In this document: positions 1-8,900 of the stretch, one piece after another
How the letters are laid out: the number at the start of each line of letters is the position of its first letter
How positions within the stretch are numbered: the first letter of the stretch is position 1
IMG/VR virus record: IMGVR_UViG_3300002053_000142
Location: 1 to 21,879 of that record
Source: a virus
DNA: 21,879 nucleotides
Reading direction: 5' to 3' (one strand)
The notes under the pieces: generated by a model
The model's database searches: none
What the model was told of the DNA's origin: nothing
Seen by the model: the letters and a program-made list of their open reading frames with translations, nothing else
Program-made: the position numbers and the translations under genes

Positions 1-42
1 GGATACCGGATGGATTTTGGAGGAACAACTGATGGACAGTAA
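1..42 (+). CDS. 3' end of an upstream gene (partial)
   Basis: Frame 1 is open from the window edge to a TAA at 40-42 and encodes the last 13 residues of something upstream (GYRMDFGGTTDGQ). It overlaps the ATG at 32 of the next gene by 11 bases, a spacing typical of translationally coupled phage genes. Thirteen residues are too few to identify a product. The reading could also be chance, since another frame is open through the same bases. Confidence 0.35.
   Translation, partial: GYRMDFGGTTDGQ
19..24 (+). promoter_or_regulatory. Ribosome binding site deciding the start at 32
   Basis: GGAGGA lies 7 bases before ATG 32. It begins only two bases after the alternative TTG at 17, so it cannot serve that start. 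It therefore supports ATG 32. It lies inside the end of the upstream frame, which fits coupled translation. Confidence 0.6.
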
Positions 43-976
43 GAGAACAGTTATCGACACGATGGATGTTGAGGGTAAACCGCTCAAGTTGGCGGTACTT
101 CGCCCAACGAACAGAATCAGCCAGGAAGCGAATATGGCATACAATCTACGGATGGCAGAGTTGATGCGTCGAGGGTCTCAGAATCCTTCGCAGCGACTTA
201 TGCTTCGGGCTGAACTGGAAGAGTATCTTGCCAAGATGGGTGTTTGGACTCTACGAGATCAGGCAGAGGTGGAAAAGCTGGCGCTGGAGATTCGTGCGCA
301 CGAACTGATGCTCAAAAAGGGCGGTATCAAAGTTTCCGAGGGACGGGCGTTGGCCCTGGAGATGGCAGAGAAGCGACAATTGATTCTCGAAAAGCACCAG
401 AAGCGGTTGCAATTTGATTCTGCTACGATTGAGTCTCAGGCGGAGAATTTTCGATTTGAGTTTCTGCTTGTTAAATGCTTGGTGTCGGCTGATACCGGCA
501 AGCCATTTTTGCGCAATCATGACGAGTACATTGAACGACAAGATGAGCGGGCTATTGTCGATTGCGCCGGAGCGCTGGCGAATATGGTGTATGGTGTTGA
601 TGATAGCGTTCAAAAGAATATGTTCGAGATGAAATGGCTCAAGGACGCTGGCATGATTAACGATGATGGACGGTATACCAGACCGGACGGGACAATTGTT
701 GACCGTAATGGTCGGCTGATCAACGAGGATGGGCGATATATCGATCGAGAGGGCAATCTGATCGATACGTTTGGGCGTCCAGTGGATGAGCATGGCAATT
801 TGTTGGTGGATGACTCAAAGCCATTTATCGACGATGAAACTGGGGAAACGGTGGTGATTGGTGACATAGGAACAACAACCAAAACAAAACCGAGTGCCAA
901 GAAAAAGCAAGCTTCTGCCAAGAAAGGAACGGGCAAGAAGAAAAAGAAGAAGATCACCACCAAGCAGAAGAGTTAG
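32..976 (+). CDS. Putative tail assembly / chaperone-position protein with Gly heptad repeat
   Basis: A 314-residue protein just upstream of the tape measure gene, the position where tailed phages usually carry tail assembly chaperones. I chose ATG 32 over the in-frame TTG at 17 because GGAGGA at 19-24 is spaced 7 bases from the ATG. The N-terminal two thirds look alpha-helical and charged, with long Lys/Glu/Leu stretches (for example around LMLRAELEEYLAKMG). Residues about 213-260 form a seven-residue repeat, each unit ending in Gly with a hydrophobic pair and an acidic residue (RLINEDG, RYIDREG, NLIDTFG). The last 30 or so residues are rich in lysine, with a run of six Lys, and could contact nucleic acid or an acidic partner. 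I recall similar layouts in uncultured marine phage tail clusters, but no named family is certain. The chaperone role rests on position. No convincing slippery heptamer for the usual G/GT frameshift is seen. Confidence 0.75.
   Translation: MDSKRTVIDTMDVEGKPLKLAVLRPTNRISQEANMAYNLRMAELMRRGSQNPSQRLMLRAELEEYLAKMGVWTLRDQAEVEKLALEIRAHELMLKKGGIKVSEGRALALEMAEKRQLILEKHQKRLQFDSATIESQAENFRFEFLLVKCLVSADTGKPFLRNHDEYIERQDERAIVDCAGALANMVYGVDDSVQKNMFEMKWLKDAGMINDDGRYTRPDGTIVDRNGRLINEDGRYIDREGNLIDTFGRPVDEHGNLLVDDSKPFIDDETGETVVIGDIGTTTKTKPSAKKKQASAKKGTGKKKKKKITTKQKS
668..814 (+). repeat. Exact 21-base (7-codon) glycine repeat
   Basis: Glycine codons fall at 668, 689, 710, 731, 752, 773 and 794, exactly every 21 bases. 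Each protein unit has the pattern x-hydrophobic-Ile/Val-Asp/Asn-x-x-Gly. The bases themselves have diverged, so selection has kept the protein periodicity and not the DNA. This suggests a repetitive beta or solenoid segment. The fold is not known to me. Confidence 0.75.
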
Positions 977-989
977 GGGTGTGATGTAA

Positions 990-3900
990 GTGGCATTTGT
1001 ACTTGACGTTAATCTCAGAATCCAAGAGATTCTCGGTCTACAAAAGGTCGAGGCTGCTCTTGGTAAGCTGCAAGGTGCAGTGCAAACCGGCGCGGCTGCT
1101 GGGGCTGGCGTTGCGGCTGGCGCTAGTGGTGCAAGTGCTATAACCAAAGCTGCTCAGACTCAAGCCGCTGCCGCGAACACTCTTGTTGCAGCACAAAATA
1201 AGGTTACCTCGTCCACAAATAAAATGAGCGCAGCACAAGGGAAAGCGGCCAGCAGTACACAAAAGGCTGCTGGTGGTATGAAGAAAGCTGGTCAGTCTGC
1301 TGAGAACTTTGCCCAGTCAGTCCGAATTGCCGGTAGGCGATATGCTGCGTTTGTTACTGCTACCGCCGCACCGCTTGCTATCATTGGCGGTCTTACAAAG
1401 GCTACTGCATCAGTTATTGAATTTGACACCGCCATGCTGAAGTTACGACAGATTATGGGCCAGACCGAACAGCAGATCAGTGGCACAAGAGAAACAATTC
1501 TTGATCTTGCATCTAGCACTGGTACGGCTGCTAGCGAGATTGCTCGTGTTGGCAAGATTTTGGCTCAGGCGGGTCAGCGTGGGGATGTATTGACCGAATC
1601 GTTGACTGCATTGTCTAAGGTTCCATTGACACCATCGTTCGAGACTATTGATGCTGCTATAGAAGGTACTATTGCTGCTCTCAACCAGTTTAATAGTGAG
1701 GGGTTGACCACCACCAACGTCCTTGATGTTATGACTGCGCTATCCAACAAGTTTGCTGCGTCATCAGAGGATATCGCAAAGGGTGTCGCTCGTGGTGGTG
1801 CTGCCTTTGAGGCTATTGGTGGTACATTCCAAGAGTTTGCTTCTATGTTTACCACAATTCGTCAGGCTACACGAGAAAGTGCTGAGACAGTCGGTACATT
1901 CATGAAGACAATCTCTTCTCGTCTTGCTGATCCTAAAATCGTTAACTTTCTTGAGGGTAAGGGTATTCGAATTTCTGAGGCGATTGAGGCGGGTAATCCA
2001 GTTGAGGCTATCAAGCGAATTGCGGCTGCACTCAAAGAGACTGCTAGTATTCAGGATAGAATTGAAATAGGTACTAAGCTTGGTGGTAGACGACAGATTT
2101 CTCGTTTGTTAGCTTTGATCAGCAACATCAATGTACTCGATGAAACCCTGAAAACGGCAGCGATGTCGAGCGGGGAATTCGGGAAGATAGCAGAAGAGGG
2201 TCTGAAGGGCCTACAGGCGCAGCTTAATATCATGGTACAAGAGTGGAATAAACTGGTGCAATCATTGGCTGGACCAGTGTTTGTTCCGTTGATCAAAATG
2301 GCTACACAGGCTGGTAAGGCTTTGGCATATATGGCTGACTTTGCTAAGCCAATTATCCCAGCACTAACATATATTGTTGGTTTTTCTGCTGCATTCAAGC
2401 TTTTGGCTGTTTCGATCACTAGCGCTGGTAAAGCACTAGCATTCATGGGCACAGTTGGCAGGACCGTTGGTGGTGGATTGGCGGCTACTGCTGCTGCCGC
2501 TCAGGGTATGGCGCTTGGTGCTGGGGCTGCTGGTGGTGCTGCCGGGGCCACAGCTAGAGAAAGAGTCCAACGACGTTTGGCTGGTGGCGTTGGCGTGAGC
2601 GCTGGTGGCGCTGCTGTTGCCGGTGCTGCGGGTGGAAGGCTGGCCGGTGGTCTGCGAGGGGCTGCTGCCTCACCAATGGCTTCACTAGCCGCATTTGCCG
2701 CTTTAACTCTCGCAGCAAGCAAAGCATCAGAATCTTTCACACAAGCTGGTAATTCAGCTGGTCTATTTGCTTCTGAAACTGTCAAAGCCATCGGTGTTAT
2801 CGCATTGGCTGCCACTGTTCTGTCGGGCAAAGGTCTGGCAGGTGCAATTACAGGCGTTGTAGGAGCACTTGGTCCATTCGGTGCCGCTCTTGCTGCTGCC
2901 GTTGCAGTTCTGGGTGCGTTTACATATGCGGCAACCAAAGCTGTAGATATGGATGTGCAAGGTATCCTAGATGCGGCTGCTAAAAAAGTCGGCGAAATGC
3001 AAATAACACCTGGGCAACTGGAGACACAAGAGGGTCTTCAGCAGGTTACAGGAGAAATGGGTCTGGAGGCTATCAAAGCTATTCAAGATTCTGCTGAAAG
3101 ATATGGGGAGGGAATCAGCGGTTTCTTGGCCAGCACCTATGAACGTGTCAAGAATTTGTTCCAAGGCAAAGGCTTGATGACCATCAGCGATGCTGATGCG
3201 CAGCAAATGATTGAGGATATTGTTGGTAACAATCCAGAATTGCTCAATCAAGTTCTTAGGTCTGCTATAGAACAATTCGGTGCTGGAGGTTTGGAAGCTG
3301 GCATTGATCAGATGTTGTCAGAGTCCTTTGGTGGCAATGTAGAAGTTGCTGCTCGTATTCGTCAGGCTATGGTCAAGCAGCTTGGCGGCATGGAGCAAAT
3401 TGCTAACAATATTGAGCAAGTACGAATTGATGCAGAGGTAACTAAACTTGGCAATGCTCTAGCCAAGGCTTCAAAAGATTTCGAGACACTACATATTCCG
3501 GCACAGATTAGTACCGAACTTGGCCTGCTAAGTGATGCAGTTGGTAACGCCGCCCGTGCTATCGAGACCAATGTCACTATGTTTGATCGATTGAGTCAAG
3601 TTATAGGCCAGGATGTTGGTGTAGCGAAACCTGGGACAGAGTTCAGCAGACAGGCTGTCGAACAATTGGCTCGTACTGGTGGCATCGGCGACTTACTCGA
3701 CTTGAGTCAATTCGAGGGGCTGGAAGAATTTACAACAGATATGGCCCAAGTTGGCAAGGCTCTTGATGACTTTATGAAATCTATTATCAAGAGTAAAGCT
3801 AATGCCGATTCACTGCGTTCGCTGTTGAGTGATCCGCAGGTTGATCCATTTGACGTGTTGGATGACTATATTGACAAGTTTATGGATGAATATCCAGAGC

Positions 3901-5972
3901 AGATTCCACCCGAAGCGGAAGCGGCTTTCAAGGCGGCTGCGGCAGGCTTGGGTCAACAATTGAAGGGATTGCTTGTAGATTCTGCTGGCGTAGTTCCTTC
4001 TACCGAAGAAGTCCAGAATGCATTTGAATCTGTACTTGGCAAGCAGCAACCATTCTATGATGCCGCTATTGATGTCTACAAAACTTGGTTGGATCGTCAG
4101 ATGCAGCAACTCAATCTGGCACTTTCTGGAGAAGAAACCTTGGCTCAGGTTGACGTTGGTACCGCCGAACTAGGTAATACTATCGTAAGCAGTTTGCAGA
4201 ATGCTCTACAGAATGTCGGTCTTGAGCTTAGTCTGCCTGGGTTTGAGATGGGTCTTCAGGATGCTAATGATGTTATGATCGATCTGGCACAGAATGGTGA
4301 TTTGGTAGGACAGGTACTCCGGGAGTACGAAGGCAGTTACCGTAAACACGCTGAGTTACAGAGACAAGTCGCAGAGGCACAGCAAACTGGTGAAGGTGCC
4401 AGTCTAGGCTTGCTGAAAGCTTCTAATGAAGCATCGATTGAAGTGCTTAATCTTCAAGTAGCTTTGAGTCAGTTGGCTAAAATTGCACAGCAAGCTCCAC
4501 AAGCGTTGTCAGAGCGACAAGAAGAGCAGCGAGAGCTTGGCTATGGTTTTAACGAGAAAGCCGCTGCGAGATTCTCTGAACGACTCGAAGATAGCAGCAA
4601 GCAGATGACCGAATTCATCAGTCGGCAACGTCAATTTATCGAAGCTCAAACGGCTATAGATGTTTCCCAAGCATTCGAGGAACCAGCGGATATTTTTGCG
4701 GCAGCATTGCGAGAGAGTGCCTCGGCAGTGCGGGCATTTACCTCGGCTTTGACCACAACAGATTTACAAAAGGGTCTTGGTGCTCTTGATGTCAGGACTG
4801 CTCCAGAAGGTCGCGTATATACAGAACGTGCTCCTGTCCCGGAGGCTCGCCCGACAGAACAGCGGGCCGTAGAGACGCGACATCTGCAATCTGCGCTATT
4901 CGGTGGAGATATGGGCCGCGTTATGGAGGCTATGGTCCAGGGTGCTGTCCAAGTGGCTGGTGACAAGTTGCAGAGTCAACTTTACCGTGGTGATTACACC
5001 GAAGCAGAAGCTACCAAGGAATTCCGCGATAGCATTAAGGACTTCAAGGGATTCATCTACGATATCCCGAAATTGATTCAAGATAGTGGCTTGGACCCCA
5101 CCGAAGTAGCTCGTGCCGCTGCCGACGTACTGAGAGAACAGGCGGCTGAACCTGGAGTCCGAGAAGTTGAGCATATTGGGGCTTTGCAGCGATCTGTTGG
5201 AGACCTAACCAACAGCCTGAAAACTCTGATCGAACGACCCGAAGTGGCTCGTGAACCACAGCAGATTATGGAACAACTGCCAGCCAGCATATTGCAGATG
5301 TTGCAGAATCTAGGACAGCCGGGTATGCCAACACCAGAAGCCGAAACAGCACCACGCGCGTTTGAGGACATTTCTGCTTCAGCGGCGACAGCCATCCAGA
5401 CTATGGGTGAATCTGTGGGTCAGCTACAGGCTGTCGCTGATGTTCAAAGAGAAGCCTTGTCTGCACAACAAGAGGCTGCTGCTGCTGGTGGTGCTGATGG
5501 GGAGGGTGCTCGTGAGGCTATCGCCCAGACCACAGAGGCCGTAAATGCTCTTGGTGATAGGGTCGATTCGGTCGCCAAGGCCGTTGATACGCAGACACAA
5601 CAGGCAGCGGAGTTGGCTGCCGCTGAGAGAGAGAAGCCATTAGAAGTTGCAGGTCTGGAAGCGAATACTGAAGCGATTGCTTCTAATAACGCAGTCATCG
5701 ATAAGTCCCAGGAGAGCATGGGTAATCTCAACGATGGTATGACAAGAATTGCTGGGGCAATGGAGGAAGGTATCGGTATTAACATTGAGACTATGAGCGA
5801 TGTCAAGGTAGACGTTGCTGGTGTTGGGGAAGCAGCGAAAGAATTTACAGCAGAGTTCGAGGCTGTTGCGACAAGAGTCGCCAAGGCTGAGATCAATGCT
5901 GTTCTCCAGCAGTTGGCTCGTGCGGCTGGTAGCTCGGAAGCGGCGAATGCTTTTGAGAGTGCAATAACATAG
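990..5972 (+). CDS. Phage tail tape measure protein (TP901-type core)
   Basis: At 1,660 residues this is the tape measure, which runs inside the tail tube, sets tail length and often helps DNA cross the host membrane. The start is GTG 990: it follows a TAA at 987-989 directly and has AGGGG at 975-979 upstream. Residues about 143-340 match the TP901/PhageMin_Tail core, beginning at FDTAMLKLRQIMGQTE and followed by the helical LASSTGTAASEIARVGKILAQ type segment. Before it is an Ala/Gln/Lys-rich coiled region. Hydrophobic segments lie at about 117-143, 455-476 and 600-649, and residues about 490-560 are very rich in Gly and Ala. The remainder is mostly helical, with heptad-like stretches up to the C-terminus. 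I see no lysozyme or peptidase motif. The gap to the gene before is 13 bases and to the next is 9. Confidence 0.95.
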   Translation: MAFVLDVNLRIQEILGLQKVEAALGKLQGAVQTGAAAGAGVAAGASGASAITKAAQTQAAAANTLVAAQNKVTSSTNKMSAAQGKAASSTQKAAGGMKKAGQSAENFAQSVRIAGRRYAAFVTATAAPLAIIGGLTKATASVIEFDTAMLKLRQIMGQTEQQISGTRETILDLASSTGTAASEIARVGKILAQAGQRGDVLTESLTALSKVPLTPSFETIDAAIEGTIAALNQFNSEGLTTTNVLDVMTALSNKFAASSEDIAKGVARGGAAFEAIGGTFQEFASMFTTIRQATRESAETVGTFMKTISSRLADPKIVNFLEGKGIRISEAIEAGNPVEAIKRIAAALKETASIQDRIEIGTKLGGRRQISRLLALISNINVLDETLKTAAMSSGEFGKIAEEGLKGLQAQLNIMVQEWNKLVQSLAGPVFVPLIKMATQAGKALAYMADFAKPIIPALTYIVGFSAAFKLLAVSITSAGKALAFMGTVGRTVGGGLAATAAAAQGMALGAGAAGGAAGATARERVQRRLAGGVGVSAGGAAVAGAAGGRLAGGLRGAAASPMASLAAFAALTLAASKASESFTQAGNSAGLFASETVKAIGVIALAATVLSGKGLAGAITGVVGALGPFGAALAAAVAVLGAFTYAATKAVDMDVQGILDAAAKKVGEMQITPGQLETQEGLQQVTGEMGLEAIKAIQDSAERYGEGISGFLASTYERVKNLFQGKGLMTISDADAQQMIEDIVGNNPELLNQVLRSAIEQFGAGGLEAGIDQMLSESFGGNVEVAARIRQAMVKQLGGMEQIANNIEQVRIDAEVTKLGNALAKASKDFETLHIPAQISTELGLLSDAVGNAARAIETNVTMFDRLSQVIGQDVGVAKPGTEFSRQAVEQLARTGGIGDLLDLSQFEGLEEFTTDMAQVGKALDDFMKSIIKSKANADSLRSLLSDPQVDPFDVLDDYIDKFMDEYPEQIPPEAEAAFKAAAAGLGQQLKGLLVDSAGVVPSTEEVQNAFESVLGKQQPFYDAAIDVYKTWLDRQMQQLNLALSGEETLAQVDVGTAELGNTIVSSLQNALQNVGLELSLPGFEMGLQDANDVMIDLAQNGDLVGQVLREYEGSYRKHAELQRQVAEAQQTGEGASLGLLKASNEASIEVLNLQVALSQLAKIAQQAPQALSERQEEQRELGYGFNEKAAARFSERLEDSSKQMTEFISRQRQFIEAQTAIDVSQAFEEPADIFAAALRESASAVRAFTSALTTTDLQKGLGALDVRTAPEGRVYTERAPVPEARPTEQRAVETRHLQSALFGGDMGRVMEAMVQGAVQVAGDKLQSQLYRGDYTEAEATKEFRDSIKDFKGFIYDIPKLIQDSGLDPTEVARAAADVLREQAAEPGVREVEHIGALQRSVGDLTNSLKTLIERPEVAREPQQIMEQLPASILQMLQNLGQPGMPTPEAETAPRAFEDISASAATAIQTMGESVGQLQAVADVQREALSAQQEAAAAGGADGEGAREAIAQTTEAVNALGDRVDSVAKAVDTQTQQAAELAAAEREKPLEVAGLEANTEAIASNNAVIDKSQESMGNLNDGMTRIAGAMEEGIGINIETMSDVKVDVAGVGEAAKEFTAEFEAVATRVAKAEINAVLQQLARAAGSSEAANAFESAIT

Positions 5973-5981
5973 GAGAATAAT

Positions 5982-8900
5982 ATGGCTGCATGTTTTTATA
6001 CTGAATGTTTCAATGTTATCACACCTAGTGGTACGCAAGGAACCTGGGTAGAGTATGACTTATCTGCTTACGGAGTTCCAGCGTATGCTGTTGCAGAAAT
6101 AGCATTAACCAGCGATGATGCATTGGCGGCCAGAAATTGTGGCATAAGAGCAACTTCCGGTTCATTAAATCGATATATAGCTATTACAAAAACTTTAACT
6201 GATAAATCGTGTTTAACTATGCATGTCCAAGCTGATGCTAATTCACATATTGATGCATATGCTCAAAACAATAATGATGTTAGATTTATTTTACTTGGAT
6301 ATTGGTCTGGATGCACATATATTGAAAGAATAGACAATTTTACTTCACCGATCTCATCTGGCTGGCATGGTGTATCACTAAGCGGTTATACTGTTTCTAG
6401 CGGACAAATAGTTGAGATTGCTGCTGCCAATACTGATAATACCAATTCAAGATACTTAGGTATTCGTGGTAGTGGCATAGATTCTGATTATTTATTTGAT
6501 GTGAGATATGCTGGAGATTATAATCAATGTTTATCTCTATTATCTACAACAAGTATTGATGATCAAGCATCTATTGAAATTCATACCGAAGACAAAGATG
6601 CTACCCAATTTTGGCTTTTAGGATATTTCAGTAATCCACCGGGCACGTTTACAGAAACAAAAATAGAATTTCCTAAACCCCTTGCTACAAATTGGCAAGA
6701 ATTAAATTTAAGTGCCTCGGGTGTGCCGTATAATTGTGTAGCAAATTTTTTGTTATGCCATCGAAATGAAGCATGGTATCAATATCTTGGTATACGTAAC
6801 ACTTCATCAGAGATCGGTAGGTATGTAGACAAACTAGACCGCGCTGTTAATAGTGATACTGGTGGTATTTATGTAGGAATGACTGTTAATGTCGATACTT
6901 CTGGATATATTCAAGAATATGTATCAGATATTTCTCCAGCGAATCCAACTCAAATATTAGTAGGATATTGGGATAATTTTCTTGATTATGAAGTAACACC
7001 AATATCGGATAATTTTAGTTTATATATTAATAGTCGTGGATCGTACAACAATTTATTTGATTTATATATCAATGGTTATGAAATCATAAATTCAAGTGGA
7101 CAATATCCATCTGGTGTTCCTTTCTACATATACGGTGTTCAACTTGCCAGTGCCGATCTGTTTACTTATGGTCTTGATATACATCAAGCATCTGGAGACC
7201 TTTTTGTCCATGGTGTTTATGGTTACGCCACCAACCCCGATGATTGTCCTGCTTATCCGTCTGGTGTATCGTTGTACATGAAGGGATTCGGCATCATTCC
7301 CCATAGCGGACAGTGCAATCTCTTTACACAAGGTCTTGACTCGCTTGATGCGTCTGGTGACCTATTTGTTCATGGGGTTACCTCTCATGTCGCATCCGGT
7401 GATCTATTTATCAAGGCACCGGAGCCAGCAGCTTCTTCTCTCAATCTGATCGTGTACAACTTAGTCGATGCCGGACCTGGGCTAATCAGAGAGGCCGATG
7501 CCGTTTTCTATCTAAAGTATTATCACGATGGCCTTGGTGCTGCTGGTAGTATTAGGGAATTTGTCAACGATCAGGTATTATACATTCCAAACACTCTATT
7601 CCAATACAGCTACTTCATTGGCGTATCTGGTAAGATAGTAGAGCATGTTAGTGATTCTAGGTTGGTTGAACCATTTGTTCCTACCGAGGGCGACGGTACT
7701 TATCCACATTATAATGATTTGGGCGGATTCAACTATCGTGATTCAATGGACACTGATTACCGAAGTCCAGGTGGTGGGTGGCAATCGACCAAGCTTGGCT
7801 ACTATGAATCTGAGAAATACAAACAGAATATCTGTGGTACAGTTGAAGACTATGGATATCCTGGTTCTGGCAGTATTACAACGGTCTTCTGGATGTCTGG
7901 TGCTCATACTTCTGGCAACGTTGCAGAGGTAGGCTGGTTCCGCAAGAATCTTCCAGAAGAACTTGATGTTGCTCTGGCTTCACATACGTTGGGTATCCGT
8001 ATTGAAAGTGAAAGTGGTATCACAGTTATCACGAATGTTCGTGACGTACCATATGAACAACCGAGTGGTGGCGGTTTGTGGTGGGGTGGTACTACTCACT
8101 ATGGTACTCCAAGTGGTACCGATTGGACCTGGAACCCAGAAGTCACAGGGCTCTATCGAACTTGGGAAGAAGAGTGGCCTACAGTATATATTACACACGA
8201 TCCAATCACTTTTGTTGCCATACATGCTGATTTTATAGCCAGTGGTGTCGATGGTAGTCATCCGAATCACATGAAAGTTTATTTGAGTCTTGACGGGCAA
8301 CCGTGGACATATATTGGCTCTGGCCTTACTGGCCCACCTGCCAGTTCATTGTATAGCTATAGTAACCCGACAAACCAAAGGGCTGAAAACTCTGTTGGCG
8401 TAAGACAGCAGGGTGTTAATGTCACTGGTGGTATTATTCCACCAGAATTGGGTGGTGTTAAACAGGGCAGTATCATCCTGGCAGAGAACGTATTGTGGAC
8501 TGATGCTGATCGCTTTACCACCGATGAGTTAAGAGACCTACACAGCATTGTTGATACATACAATCGACCACTAGATGAATATCGGCCTACGATTGTTCCG
8601 CCATCCACCTACATCAGACGGACGGTTGGAACATTTGCGTATGATCCAACAATTCCAGGGATTGGCTATAATCCGGGTGAAATCTGTTCAGGACTTCGTG
8701 TTACTATCGAAGTTGGCCTGGGTGCTTATGGTGCAGATGCATCCGCATATTTGCTCGAAGAAACACCACCATCTGGATTCTATATCAGTAATATCCAGCC
8801 TACCACAATTTCACCATATCATGGCCAAGGTACCAGACCGGATGGTGGACAGCAGATATTTCATGATCCACAAAGTGGTATCATGCAGCCGTATAACGAT

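Noticed and set aside
251-793. Open frame of 180 codons on the - strand
   Set aside because: It lies fully antisense to the 32-976 gene, has no ribosome binding site context, and its protein looks like a mirror of the coding strand.
898-976. Programmed -1 frameshift in the A-rich end of the 32-976 gene, as in tail chaperone G/GT pairs
   Set aside because: The A/G-rich stretch has no good X-XXY-YYZ heptamer in frame, and no separate chaperone extension frame lies between this gene and the tape measure.
5444-5896. Open frames on the - strand in the tape measure gene (also 2501-2938 and 4646-4966)
   Set aside because: The Ala/Ser-rich frames arise from Gly/Ala/Gln-rich codons of the tape measure read backwards. 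No start signals are present and the neighbours are all on the + strand.
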